Positions 43,131 to 52,008 of a DNA stretch of 64,000 nt are shown piece by piece. How positions within the stretch are numbered: the first letter of the stretch is position 1; every line of letters starts with the position of its first letter. Both the position numbers and the translations under genes were made by a program. The stretch spans positions 186,001-250,000 of the forward strand of contig JBKAGX010000002.1 of assembly GCA_046290575.1 (NCBI GenBank). The letters are read 5' to 3'. Source of the DNA: JANQQJ01 sp046290575 (GTDB lineage Bacteria; Pseudomonadota; Alphaproteobacteria; SMXS01). A model generated the notes under the pieces. The model was not told the origin of the DNA, ran no database searches, and saw only the letters and a program-made list of their open reading frames with translations.

Positions 43131-43901
43131 CTAACTCGGCAGTCCTATTGTCAGGCCGCCATCCACCACCATCTCCGCGCCGGTCACGTAGACGCTTTCA
43201 TCTGATCCCAGATATACCGCCATGTTTCCGATATCACGTGCTGGCTCCCCCAGGTCTTTCATGGGGATCGTGTTCGCAATGCCCGCCCGCACCGCCGCCG
43301 GGTCGTCCGATGCGGCAAACACCGGGTCCAGGATTGGCGTTTCGATAATGCCAGGGTGGATCGAGTTGCAGCGAATGCCGTTACCCGCGTTTTCCAGCGC
43401 CACGGTTTTGGTCAGCAGGCGCACGGCGCCCTTGCTTGCATTGTAGGCCGCACCGCCGGGCTGGGACCGAAGCCCGGAGACGGATGACAGGTTGATGATC
43501 GAACCGCTTGGCCCATCCGGATTGTTCTTCATGGCGCGTACGCCGTGTTTGCAGCCCAGAAAGACGCCGTTGACATTGATATCGATGACCCGCTGAAACA
43601 TCTCAAGCGGCATTTCGTCGACCGGGCTGACGGCAAACACGCCTGCATTGTTGACCAGCACGTCCAGACGGCCATGCTGTCCAATGACTTTGGCGATCAC
43701 CGCTTCCCATTCCTGTTCGCTGACCACATCCTGATGGATGTAGGACGCGCCGAGCTGCCTGGCGGTTTCCGTTGCCAGTTCGTGCTGGACGTCTGAAATG
43801 ATCACCGTCGCGCCTTCTTCGACGAAGCGCTGCGCCGTGCCCGCTCCCAGGCCTGAGGCGCCGCCCGTGATCAACGCGATTTTTCCGTCCAGTCGTCCCA
43901 T
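43131..43901 (-). CDS. Short-chain dehydrogenase/reductase
   Basis: 256 aa from ATG at 43901 (GGGAGAGAG upstream). Classical SDR: TGGASGLG nucleotide loop, NNAG (LVNNAGVF), catalytic Ser in NLSSVSGL, YxxxK (YNASKGAV) and the C-terminal YVTGAEMVVDGG. The Asp in ISDVQHE after strand 2 suggests NAD(H) rather than NADP(H). Divergent from the ABM-domain gene, with which it may share a promoter region. Confidence 0.92.
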   Translation of the reverse strand: MGRLDGKIALITGGASGLGAGTAQRFVEEGATVIISDVQHELATETARQLGASYIHQDVVSEQEWEAVIAKVIGQHGRLDVLVNNAGVFAVSPVDEMPLEMFQRVIDINVNGVFLGCKHGVRAMKNNPDGPSGSIINLSSVSGLRSQPGGAAYNASKGAVRLLTKTVALENAGNGIRCNSIHPGIIETPILDPVFAASDDPAAVRAGIANTIPMKDLGEPARDIGNMAVYLGSDESVYVTGAEMVVDGGLTIGLPS

Positions 43902-44004
43902 GGCATCTCTCTCCCGTTCAGGTGGGTTTCCCAAATGTCTTGACGTCTTGCGGTGGGCTGCTGAGACTCTGCCGCGCACTGCAGGAGGCCAAAGGTTAGC
44001 GACC

Positions 44005-44298
44005 ATGACGAGCAGACTGATCAGGGTCAAGGTCAAGCCGGGCCTTGAAGGCGAATTCGAGGCTCATATGGCGGCCTTTATCGAAAACGTCGAAGCCAAC
44101 GAGCCCGATCCCAAGACGTTTGAGGTTCGCCGCCTTCGCGAAGAGCCGGGTGCCTATATCATTTTTCAGGTATTCGCAGATGATGCCGCCTATGACCGCT
44201 ACGCCAATTCAGACTATCACATCGCCGCATCGCCAAAGGGGCTAGCGATGCTGGACGGGGACCCGATCAGCGAGTTTCTCGACGACATTGATGGCTAG
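44005..44298 (+). CDS. ABM-type (antibiotic biosynthesis monooxygenase) domain protein
   Basis: 97 aa from ATG at 44005. Dimeric alpha-beta barrel pattern: LIRVKVKPGLEGEFEAHMAA, CDS middle ETFxVRRL-like KTFEVRRLREEPGAYIIFQV and DDAAYDRYANSDYH. Such proteins are cofactor-free monooxygenases or small-molecule binders, and also heme-related. The substrate is unknown. It ends 48 bp before the TPP riboswitch. Confidence 0.75.
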   Translation: MTSRLIRVKVKPGLEGEFEAHMAAFIENVEANEPDPKTFEVRRLREEPGAYIIFQVFADDAAYDRYANSDYHIAASPKGLAMLDGDPISEFLDDIDG

Positions 44299-44345
44299 AC
44301 ACATCGTGGCTGAAGTTGACAAGCTCATGACCATCGCGTAACTGC

Positions 44346-44425
44346 GTCTCGTTACTGGGGTGCTCCCTACCGGGGCTGAGATCACACCCAAGAACCTGAT
44401 CCGGATAATGCCGGCGTAGGGAGAC
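44346..44425 (+). promoter_or_regulatory. TPP (thiamin pyrophosphate) riboswitch, THI element
   Basis: P1 arms GTCTC (44346-44350) and GAGAC (44421-44425). Between them lie the invariant parts of the class: GGGGTGC, CTGAGATCACACCC (pyrimidine-sensing arm), GAACCTGATCC and GGATAATGCCGGCGTAGGGA (pyrophosphate arm). AGGGAG at 44418-44423, inside the aptamer's 3' end, is 8 bases before the ATG at 44432 and is the only ribosome site. Ligand binding should therefore block translation directly. A TTGACA hexamer sits at 44316-44321, in place for a -35 box, though its -10 partner is poor. Confidence 0.96.
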
Positions 44426-44431
44426 TGTCTG

Positions 44432-46606
44432 ATGAAGACACCCAAATCCGTTCTTATTGGCTTCGCGCTTGCCGCGCCGCTTTTCATGGGAAAACCCGTT
44501 CAGGCAGAGAATGGGCAAGCCGAGGCCAAAGTCTGGGACGATGTGATCGTTACGGCGCGGGGCCGCGCGGAAGCGTCCCAGTCGGTGCCCGATACGGTCA
44601 ACAGCTATTCCGGGCTGCAGATAGACCAGCGCGCGGCGCGTCTGATAGATGATTTGATCGACCTGACGCCGGGCGTCTTTATGGTCAATGATCAGGATCC
44701 GGGCACCAACCTCATTACCATACGCGGGGTTTCGACCAACCGTCAGCAGGTGGCATCGATTGCCTATGTCATTGATGGTGTGCTGCTGGGCGATACGGAG
44801 TTCTTCACCGGACGCCTGTTTGATGTTGAACGCGTCGAAATTCTGAAAGGACCGCAAGGCGCGCTCTATGGCCGCAGCGCGATCGGTGGCGTGTTCAGTG
44901 TCACCACCCGAGCCCCGACAAAGGAATTAGAGGGCTATGCCAGGCTGGGTTATGGCAACGGCGACAGCTGGGAAGCCGAGGCTGCAATCGGCGGGCCGAT
45001 CATAGAGGACAAGCTATTGTTCCGGGTTTCGGCGCTGGCGTCCGAGACCAGTGGTTTCATCTTCAATACGTTCCTTGGCAAGAAGGTCGATGGCTACGAA
45101 AGCAACAATCTGCGCGCGCGGATCATCGCGCTGCCCAGCGATAATCTCTCCATCGATTTTCGGTTCAACTATATGGACGAGGAAGGCGGTGCCGCGTTTG
45201 TGTCTTCAAACGACATTACCGGGCTGGCCGGGGGGCGCCTGGCCGGCGACGTATTGACCGACCCGTTCGGCGACTTCGAAGGCATGGCCAACCGCGACTG
45301 GATCAACGCCTCGGTCAAGATCGACTGGACGCTGGGGGATGGCGGCGTGTTGACGGCGATCAGCGCCTATGACAATTACGACAAGTTCTTCATCGAAGAG
45401 CTGGATTTTCGCAACGACACCCCAATCACCTTCTTTGGCGTGCCGTCCTTCCCGAACGGTATTCAGCCGATTGCGCAGCCGATCGGGTTGGAAGTTTTCA
45501 CGCAGGAGCTGCGCTATACCTCATCGTCTGACCAACGGCTGCGCTGGATTTTCGGGCTGTTCTACCAGGACGTTTCGCGTGATCGAACCGATGATTTCGG
45601 GCCGCTGTTGTTTGGCGCTGAAGCGCCGTTGATCGCAACAGACTCCAAGGTTTTCGCGGTTTTCGGTCAGGTCAGCTACGATATCACCGATGCGCTCGAA
45701 CTTACCCTTGCGCTGCGTTATGACCGGGACAAGCGCGAGGAACTGACCACCGGCGTCACGACTGGCGCCGTCTTCGGCGATCGAAGCGCGGCGTTTGACA
45801 AGGTGCAGCCTAAAGTCTCAGTGGCGTGGCAGGCGACGCAAGATGCGTTGATTTATGCGACCTTTGCACAAGGCTTCAAGGCGGGTGGCTTCAATGTGCC
45901 ACCGGGCGCGCTGGATACGCACTCGGCCATTTTTCCATCCGAAACAACCATGGCGGTCGAGATCGGTGCCAAGACCAGCTGGTTGGAGGACCGGCTGATC
46001 GCCAATATGGCATTGTTCTATACGGACTATGAAAATTTCCAGAACACCATCTTCGTCAATGGCAACAACACGGTCTTCAGCGTCGATAATGTCGAGGTGA
46101 AGGGCGTCGAGCTATCCTTGCTGGGGCGGCTGACCGAAGGCTTCAGTGTCGAAGCAGCCTTTGCCTATACGGACTCGCAGATTAAAACTTACAGCGCACC
46201 GGACCCGCTGGGATCGGGAGCGTTTATTGACTATTCCGGCAATCAGACGCCGCATTCGCCCAAATACAAGCTGAACCTGGCGGCTCAATATGAGACCGAA
46301 ATTGGCAATGGCGCGGCGCTCTTCATGCGGGTCGACTATCTGCATGTCGGGCGGGTGAATTACGAGTTCGACAATGTGTTGTTTTCGCCGTCCCACGGAT
46401 GGGTCAATGCGCGCGTCGCCTTGACGTTCGGCAATGTTGAGCTGGCGCTCTGGGCGAAGAACCTGACCAATGAGCGTTGGGCGATATCGGCGTTCGGGCA
46501 GGGTCAGATTGCATTGCTGGCATTCCTGGGGCCTGATGGACCCTTCGATAGCTTTACAATCAACAAGGGCCGCCAATGGGGCGGCACGATTACGGCCCGG
46601 TTTTAG
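44432..46606 (+). CDS. TonB-dependent receptor under TPP riboswitch control, probable thiamin/pyrimidine uptake
   Basis: 724 aa. Signal peptide (SVLIGFALAAPLFMGKPVQA), TonB-box-like VWDDVIVTA, plug with NLITIRGVSTNRQQ, YVIDGVLLGDTEFFTGRLFD and ILKGPQGALYGRSAIGG, and a barrel ending in WGGTITARF. The TPP riboswitch just upstream and the tenA gene 2 bp downstream point to import of thiamin or its pyrimidine breakdown products across the outer membrane, as inferred for TPP-regulated TonB receptors in other Gram-negative bacteria. Its sequence differs from the two receptors at 37276-42837. Confidence 0.92.
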   Translation: MKTPKSVLIGFALAAPLFMGKPVQAENGQAEAKVWDDVIVTARGRAEASQSVPDTVNSYSGLQIDQRAARLIDDLIDLTPGVFMVNDQDPGTNLITIRGVSTNRQQVASIAYVIDGVLLGDTEFFTGRLFDVERVEILKGPQGALYGRSAIGGVFSVTTRAPTKELEGYARLGYGNGDSWEAEAAIGGPIIEDKLLFRVSALASETSGFIFNTFLGKKVDGYESNNLRARIIALPSDNLSIDFRFNYMDEEGGAAFVSSNDITGLAGGRLAGDVLTDPFGDFEGMANRDWINASVKIDWTLGDGGVLTAISAYDNYDKFFIEELDFRNDTPITFFGVPSFPNGIQPIAQPIGLEVFTQELRYTSSSDQRLRWIFGLFYQDVSRDRTDDFGPLLFGAEAPLIATDSKVFAVFGQVSYDITDALELTLALRYDRDKREELTTGVTTGAVFGDRSAAFDKVQPKVSVAWQATQDALIYATFAQGFKAGGFNVPPGALDTHSAIFPSETTMAVEIGAKTSWLEDRLIANMALFYTDYENFQNTIFVNGNNTVFSVDNVEVKGVELSLLGRLTEGFSVEAAFAYTDSQIKTYSAPDPLGSGAFIDYSGNQTPHSPKYKLNLAAQYETEIGNGAALFMRVDYLHVGRVNYEFDNVLFSPSHGWVNARVALTFGNVELALWAKNLTNERWAISAFGQGQIALLAFLGPDGPFDSFTINKGRQWGGTITARF

Positions 46607-46608
46607 TC

Positions 46609-47274
46609 ATGGCGACATTTACCGAACAGGTCTGGGAACGGGCGGCGGCCCTCCGTCGGCAGATCATCGACCTGCCGTTTAATCAGGCGCTTCTGGCGGG
46701 CACGCTCCCGCAGGACAAATTCCAGTTCTATATGCTGCAGGACAGCCTTTATCTGGAGGGCTATTCGCGCGTGTTATCGCTGGCCTCCGCGAGGGCGCCG
46801 GATACGGATATGATGCTGGAGTTCTCACAAGCCGCCCAGGTTGCGCTGGTGGTTGAACGGTCGTTGCATGAAGGGTTCTTTGAACAATTCAATGTGCCGC
46901 AAACTGTGATCAATGCGGCAGAGCCGTCGCCCACCTGCCTGAACTATGTGAATTTTCTGCTGACGACAGGCCATAGTGCCAGCCATGAGGAAACCGTGGC
47001 CGCGATTCTGCCCTGCTTCTGGGTTTATTGGGAGGTCGGTCAGTACATTCACGCCCGCGCCGCTGACGACAATCCGTATCGTGCCTGGATCGACACCTAT
47101 GCGGGTGACGACTTCGCTGACAGCGTCAAACGTCAGATTGCGATCACCGACCAGTTGGCCGCTGACGCCTCACCGGCCCGGCAAGAGGCAATGGCCCGCG
47201 CCTTCATGCGCTGCACCCAGTTTGAGTGGATGTTCTGGGACAGCGCCTACCGGCAGGAATCGTGGCCGGTTTAG
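46609..47274 (+). CDS. tenA: TenA-family thiaminase II / aminopyrimidine aminohydrolase
   Basis: 221 aa from ATG at 46609, two bases after the receptor stop. Asp45 (YMLQDSLYL), catalytic Cys136 (AAILPCFWVYWEVG) and Glu206 (FEWMFWDSAY) align one residue off the B. subtilis TenA triad Asp44, Cys135 and Glu205, so it belongs to the Cys-type (TenA_C) class. It hydrolyses 4-amino-5-aminomethyl-2-methylpyrimidine, salvaging base-degraded thiamin. Co-transcribed with the receptor, so under the same TPP control. Confidence 0.93.
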   Translation: MATFTEQVWERAAALRRQIIDLPFNQALLAGTLPQDKFQFYMLQDSLYLEGYSRVLSLASARAPDTDMMLEFSQAAQVALVVERSLHEGFFEQFNVPQTVINAAEPSPTCLNYVNFLLTTGHSASHEETVAAILPCFWVYWEVGQYIHARAADDNPYRAWIDTYAGDDFADSVKRQIAITDQLAADASPARQEAMARAFMRCTQFEWMFWDSAYRQESWPV

Positions 47275-47383
47275 CCTATGCCAATCCTTCTGGTTGTAGG
47301 TCAAGGGTGTCGTCCCTGAAATTAACGAGATTAATGCTCGATAAAGTTGTATAGTCTCCTCATTTGTTAGAGGGGCTATCATA

Positions 47384-48910
47384 ATGAAACTTCTATCTTG
47401 GATAGCAGCGCCGTGTCTTGCGCTTATACTAATGGGTTGCGAAAATCCGATCGTCTATACGAGAGCACATCCTGTTCATCTTCATTCCAAGGTGCCCGAG
47501 CGGAACGAAGGCGTATTGTACTACCTACCGATGCAGCGGATTGAGGTGACGCTCACAAGAGCGCCGGTCAAGGACGCTAAGGAGGTTCGGGAAAAAGCCG
47601 AAGCGGCTCTCAAGACGGCAGATGACGCGCTCAAGCAAGCGAAGGAGGCCCTCAAGAAAAAAGAAGGGATACTGAAAGCCGTAAACGCCGATCCAAAAGC
47701 CACCGATAAGCAGAAAGACCTTGCGCTAGAGGCTGTTGAGGCTGCCAAGAACGCGGTGACCGGTGCTGAAGCAGGCAAGAGAGAAGCCGAGGCAGCTGCG
47801 ACTGCCCTGATTGGTCAATGGGTAGTTCCCGCAGATGATGGGAAGCTGCCGCGCAAACTTTTTGCCGACAAGGTCGTTATCAAAGCGTTGTCACCGGAGC
47901 CGGATACGACATGTCCCTTGCTTGCTCAAATCAGCCACGATCAACGTCGGGACGACCAATTCAAGATGACGACTACAGCGACTGGGCTTTTGAGTTCAGC
48001 GGATGCCACGCTTGATGACCGAACAGACGACATTCTTGTAGAGATGGGCCGGCTGGTTGGGGCAGCAGTTTTGGGTTTTCCAAGTCCCGTGCCGGCTGGC
48101 ATGGAAGTCATGATTGCACCGCCGGGAGATATAGCGTTAGACAACGTAAAGGTCTGTGGTGTTACTGCGAAACGAAGCGTGTTCGAACGGTACTGTGGCC
48201 GGGTGTTGGGCCGCTCAATGACCTACAAGTTCCTCTTCGATCCTTCAGCTGGGGCGGACGATAATGTTGGCGAAAACGCGTTCTGTCGTGGCGTTGACGG
48301 CGCGCTTTCGGGGGCAGGTGACGGTTCGTTGGATGGTGGCATTACGGGAGATAAGCGGACCGATATGGCGCTGTGCGTAGCGTTGCAATACGACCTTGAA
48401 ACCACGCCACTGGTTGGAAAAATCAAAGATCCGGGAGATTTTAGATCAAGAGGGCGGCGGATGCGTCAGTGCCCCCATCTTGCACGATCTGAAGGGTCAC
48501 CATCTGATCGTGCGGGAATTGAGGGCCTGGTATATCCCCGGCCCATTCCTTATCAGTTTACCCTTCGAGACGAATTTGGCGCCCCACTTCAGTCGATGGT
48601 CCATATGTTACCGAACGACGGCCCTCTGTCGGTGGTGCCGCTCAGGTCGGCTGCTTTTGTGGAAACCAAGCACGCGGTTGCCTTCGAGAATGGACTGCTG
48701 ACCAGCTATGACACGACGCGACCCAGCGAGACTCTAGCCGTAATCGGTCTCCCACTGAGAATCGTGTCTGGCGTTTTGGAGGCCCCTGCGACAATCATCA
48801 AGCTACGCGTCGACTACTCCTCCCAACAGGAGGCGTTGATCAACGCGCAACGCGCGGTGATAGAAGCACAGGAGAAGCTTGACGATGCGCAAGCGGTTCC
48901 TGTGAATTAA
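47384..48910 (+). CDS. Lipoprotein of unknown function with coiled-coil segment
   Basis: 508 aa. Lipobox LMGC (Cys19). About residues 64-145 form a charged Ala/Lys/Glu coiled coil (KTADDALKQAKEALKKKEG); the rest is mixed with several Cys (VKVCGVTAKRSVFERYC, NAFCRGVDGAL). At the C-terminus is a second short coiled coil (QRAVIEAQEKLDDAQ). I do not recognise the family. Base composition is lower in GC than the surrounding genes, which suggests recent acquisition. The stretch near 48430-48520 is Arg/Ser rich with poor composition and could hide a frameshift, but I have no proof. Confidence 0.6.
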   Translation: MKLLSWIAAPCLALILMGCENPIVYTRAHPVHLHSKVPERNEGVLYYLPMQRIEVTLTRAPVKDAKEVREKAEAALKTADDALKQAKEALKKKEGILKAVNADPKATDKQKDLALEAVEAAKNAVTGAEAGKREAEAAATALIGQWVVPADDGKLPRKLFADKVVIKALSPEPDTTCPLLAQISHDQRRDDQFKMTTTATGLLSSADATLDDRTDDILVEMGRLVGAAVLGFPSPVPAGMEVMIAPPGDIALDNVKVCGVTAKRSVFERYCGRVLGRSMTYKFLFDPSAGADDNVGENAFCRGVDGALSGAGDGSLDGGITGDKRTDMALCVALQYDLETTPLVGKIKDPGDFRSRGRRMRQCPHLARSEGSPSDRAGIEGLVYPRPIPYQFTLRDEFGAPLQSMVHMLPNDGPLSVVPLRSAAFVETKHAVAFENGLLTSYDTTRPSETLAVIGLPLRIVSGVLEAPATIIKLRVDYSSQQEALINAQRAVIEAQEKLDDAQAVPVN

Positions 48911-48924
48911 ACCACTCCTTGCGT

Positions 48925-49152
48925 TTACTTTCGCCAGAACCGGATCGCGTAGTAGAGCGAGATCACCATGAAGTTGGCGGATGCCAGGGTGAACGATATG
49001 GCGCTTATGAACCTGAGACTTTGCTCGCCGCGAATCTCGGGTGGGTTGGGTGCGATGGCGACCACATAGAGGATGACGACCAGAACAACCGCCACCACGT
49101 TCGCGATTGCCAGTCTTTTGAAAAAGCGCCTGCTGTGTTCGTCCTTGAGAAT
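48925..49152 (-). CDS. Small two-helix membrane protein, apparent ATT start
   Basis: 75 aa from ATT at 49152. The minus frame runs LKDEHSRRFFKRLAIANVV, a hydrophobic segment (AVVLVVILYVVAIA), a loop APNPPEIRGEQS, and a second segment (FISAISFTLASANFMVISLY) ending RFWRK before TAA. No ATG, GTG or TTG precedes the first membrane segment after the last upstream stop. CAGGAG lies at 49161-49166, 8 bases before the ATT and 5 before an ATC at 49155. A GTG further in would delete most of helix 1. Function unknown. Confidence 0.5.
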   Translation of the reverse strand: MLKDEHSRRFFKRLAIANVVAVVLVVILYVVAIAPNPPEIRGEQSLRFISAISFTLASANFMVISLYYAIRFWRK

Positions 49153-49277
49153 GATGCGATCTCCTGACGCGCCAGCTTAGCGTCATCGCCCGCCCCGGCA
49201 AACGGTGCGTTGCTCGACATTGACAGTCACGCCTGCTTTAATTGCCGCCACAGATTTTCCGTTTGGGGAGAGATTTC

Positions 49278-50975
49278 ATGAGCTACGACATCAAGATTGT
49301 CGGCGGCACGATTGTCGACGGCACCGGCAGCCCCGGCTATCAGGGCGATGTGGGTATCAAGAACGGCCAGGTCGTCGCGCTTGGCGACGCGCCCGAGGCT
49401 GCAGATAAGACAATCGACGCCAGCGGGCGGGTCGTCTGCCCCGGCTTCGTCGACATTCACACCCATTATGACGCGCAGATCATGTGGGACCGCATGATGA
49501 CGATCTCACCCTGGCACGGGGTGACCACCACCGTAATCGGCAATTGCGGCTTCGGTGTCGCGCCGACGCGGCCGGAACACCGCCGGCTGATCCTGCGCAC
49601 GCTGGAAAATGTCGAGGGCATGTCGCTCGATGCGCTTGAAGCCGGCCTCGGCAGCGACTGGCCGTTCGAGACCTTCCCGGAATATCTGGACGCCATCGAA
49701 GAGCGTGGCTCTGCGATCAATCTTGGTGTGTTGATCGGCCATACCCCCTTGCGGATGTACGTGATGGGCGAGGAGTCGGTTGAGCGTTCGGCGACCGATG
49801 ACGAGGTCGCGCAGATGAGGGCAATCGTCCATGATGCGCTGGAGGCGGGTGCGGTCGGGTTTGCGACATCCAAGGCGCTCACGCATTTGGGCTATGACGG
49901 CAAGCCGGTGCCCAGCCGTCTCGCCGACATCGAAGAGATTTATGAATTGGCGGCGCCGCTGGGCGAGGTGGGTGGCATGATGCAGGCCAATATCGGGCCG
50001 GAGTTCTACCTCAAGGAACTGGGCAAGATCGCCAAGGACAACAACACGACGGTGAGTTGGACGGCACTGCTGGCGGGGCTGTTCGGCCCCGGCGGTCATC
50101 GCAAGCAGCTCGACCGTACCGCAGAGATGGTCGAGAACGGCGTCAATGTCATTCCGCAGGTGGCCTGCCGCCCGCTTAATTTCGAATTCCAGTGGGAAAC
50201 GCCCTTCCCGTTCGAGCCGATGCCGCTCGTCGGTGACCTCGGTGGTGTATCGCGCGAGGAACGGCTCGCGGCCTATGCCGACCCGGAATGGCGCCAGCAA
50301 TTTACCGAGAGCCTGTTGCCTGTGTTCCAGGGGTGGTGGGATCGCACGGTCATTGCCGACTACGAGCCGGACCGCAGCCTTGAAGAACGGAAGCTTGCCG
50401 ACATCGCGGCAGAGCGCGGCGTCGATCCGGTCGATCTGGCGCTCGACATGGCGGTGGAAACAGATATGAAGGCGCGTTTCCGGCTCTCTGTCCTTAACAT
50501 CGACGAGGACGAGATCAGCGATCTCTTGAATGACCCCAACACGGTGCTTGGCCTGTCTGATGCCGGCGCCCATGCCAGCCAGCTTTGCGACGCGTGCTTC
50601 TCGACCCATCTGTTGGGTCACTGGAGCCGCGAAAAGGGTGTGCTGTCGCTGGAGCAGGCGGTGCGGACATTGACGTCCCGGCCTGCTGAAGTGTTCGGCA
50701 TAAAGGATCGCGGCCGCCTGGCTGTCGGCATGCCCGCCGATGTCGTTGTGTTCGACCCAGAAACGGTGGGTGCGGGGCCGCTGCAACGGGTTTACGACCT
50801 TCCCGGCGATGCAGACCGGCTGAAGTCGGAAGCCACCGGCATTGAAGCCGTCATCGTCAATGGCACGCTGTTGCGCGAAGGCGGTGTCGATCAGGTTGAC
50901 CCTGAAGGCGATCTGCCGGGCCGGCTGCTGCGTCATGGCGCGGCGGCCCCCATCGAACAACTCGCTGCGGAGTAA
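49278..50975 (+). CDS. N-acyl-D-amino-acid deacylase-type amidohydrolase
   Basis: 565 aa from ATG at 49278 (GGGGAGAG upstream). Amidohydrolase-fold enzyme: VVCPGFVDIHTHYD (His61, His63 metal ligands), GVTTTVIGNCGFGVAP (Cys90, a D-aminoacylase metal ligand), GLSDAGAHASQLCDACF with the catalytic Asp, and GRLAVGMPADVVVFDP near the end. Homologues cleave N-acyl-D-amino acids or related amides. Followed 4 bp later by an MDR dehydrogenase gene, so likely one operon. Confidence 0.88.
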   Translation: MSYDIKIVGGTIVDGTGSPGYQGDVGIKNGQVVALGDAPEAADKTIDASGRVVCPGFVDIHTHYDAQIMWDRMMTISPWHGVTTTVIGNCGFGVAPTRPEHRRLILRTLENVEGMSLDALEAGLGSDWPFETFPEYLDAIEERGSAINLGVLIGHTPLRMYVMGEESVERSATDDEVAQMRAIVHDALEAGAVGFATSKALTHLGYDGKPVPSRLADIEEIYELAAPLGEVGGMMQANIGPEFYLKELGKIAKDNNTTVSWTALLAGLFGPGGHRKQLDRTAEMVENGVNVIPQVACRPLNFEFQWETPFPFEPMPLVGDLGGVSREERLAAYADPEWRQQFTESLLPVFQGWWDRTVIADYEPDRSLEERKLADIAAERGVDPVDLALDMAVETDMKARFRLSVLNIDEDEISDLLNDPNTVLGLSDAGAHASQLCDACFSTHLLGHWSREKGVLSLEQAVRTLTSRPAEVFGIKDRGRLAVGMPADVVVFDPETVGAGPLQRVYDLPGDADRLKSEATGIEAVIVNGTLLREGGVDQVDPEGDLPGRLLRHGAAAPIEQLAAE

Positions 50976-50979
50976 ACCT

Positions 50980-51987
50980 ATGCGGTCATGGGTGTTGAAC
51001 GCGCCGGGCATCGAAAACCTGGCGCTCACGGAAACCGATACGCCGACGCCTGGTCCTGGCGAGGTGCGCTTGCGCATGACGGCTGCTTGCGTGAACTTCC
51101 GCGACACTGTCATTGCGGCCACCGGTAATGGCGGCGAACTGCCGCTGGTGCCGCTGTCGGACGGGGCAGGGGTTATCGACGCGGTGGGCGATGGTGTCAC
51201 CCGTGTGGCCGTGGGCGACCGCGTCACGCCATTGTTCTTTCCCACGTGGCAGGGCGGCCGCTTTACCGGCGAACACGGGGCGGCGGCGCTGGGCGGCGGA
51301 CAGGATGGCGTGCTGCGCGAACAGATGGTGATCAGCGCGGAAAGCGTCGTGAAAATTCCCGACTATATGTCCGATACCGAAGCGGCGACCTTGCCCTGTG
51401 CCGGGCTGACCGCATGGCACACGCTGGTTGACGCTGCCGGCATCAAGCCGGGCGATATTGTTGTCGCCCAAGGCACCGGCGGTGTGTCGATCTATGCGCT
51501 GCAATTCGCCAAGATGGCCGGCGCACAGGTGATCATCACCTCCTCGTCTGATGAGAAACTTGCCAAAGCGCGCCAGATGGGCGCCGACCACACGATCAAC
51601 TACAAAGACAATCCGGAGTGGAGCAAAGAGGTGCTCGACATCACCGGGGGCCGGGGCGCCGAGATCGTGGTCGAGGTCGGCGGGGCGGACACCATTGCCC
51701 AGTCGCTGGAAGCTGTCGCGGTCGCCGGGTTCGTCGGTGTGATCGGTATTCTGTCGGGGCTGGAATCCGAACTGTCGGTGATGTCGATCCTCGGCAAGGG
51801 CGTGCGCGTCCAGGGCATTTACGTCGGCAGCCGCCAGATGCATGAAGACATGGTTCGCGCGATGACCGCCGCCAGCATGCAGCCGGTGATTTCGGACAGC
51901 GTTAGTTTTGAGAATGCGCCGGAAGCCTACCGCCTGATGCAGGCGCAAGGACACTTCGGCAAGATCGTGATTGACTATGCCGCCTGA
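50980..51987 (+). CDS. Zinc-type alcohol dehydrogenase / quinone oxidoreductase (MDR family)
   Basis: 335 aa from ATG at 50980. GroES-like N-domain (TPTPGPGEVRLRMTAACVNF), PLSDGAGVIDAVGDGVTRVAVGDRV, then a Rossmann domain with GTGGVSIYALQFAKMAGAQV and MGADHTINY. The GroES part lacks a typical catalytic Cys/His set, suggesting a quinone-reductase-like NADPH enzyme. Its position between the amidohydrolase and the PQQ dehydrogenase suggests one catabolic unit. Confidence 0.87.
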   Translation: MRSWVLNAPGIENLALTETDTPTPGPGEVRLRMTAACVNFRDTVIAATGNGGELPLVPLSDGAGVIDAVGDGVTRVAVGDRVTPLFFPTWQGGRFTGEHGAAALGGGQDGVLREQMVISAESVVKIPDYMSDTEAATLPCAGLTAWHTLVDAAGIKPGDIVVAQGTGGVSIYALQFAKMAGAQVIITSSSDEKLAKARQMGADHTINYKDNPEWSKEVLDITGGRGAEIVVEVGGADTIAQSLEAVAVAGFVGVIGILSGLESELSVMSILGKGVRVQGIYVGSRQMHEDMVRAMTAASMQPVISDSVSFENAPEAYRLMQAQGHFGKIVIDYAA

Positions 51988-52008
51988 GCACCTGCGCTAG
52001 GCCTTTCT

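Noticed and set aside
48396..48701. Alternative-frame ORF inside the unknown lipoprotein gene, as evidence of a frameshift
   Set aside because: The main frame is uninterrupted to the end and the alternative frame has no clear homology pattern.
49506..51245. Long antisense open frame (579 codons) on the minus strand
   Set aside because: It lies opposite the amidohydrolase gene, has His/Arg/Gln-rich composition without any domain, and is a GC-rich shadow frame.
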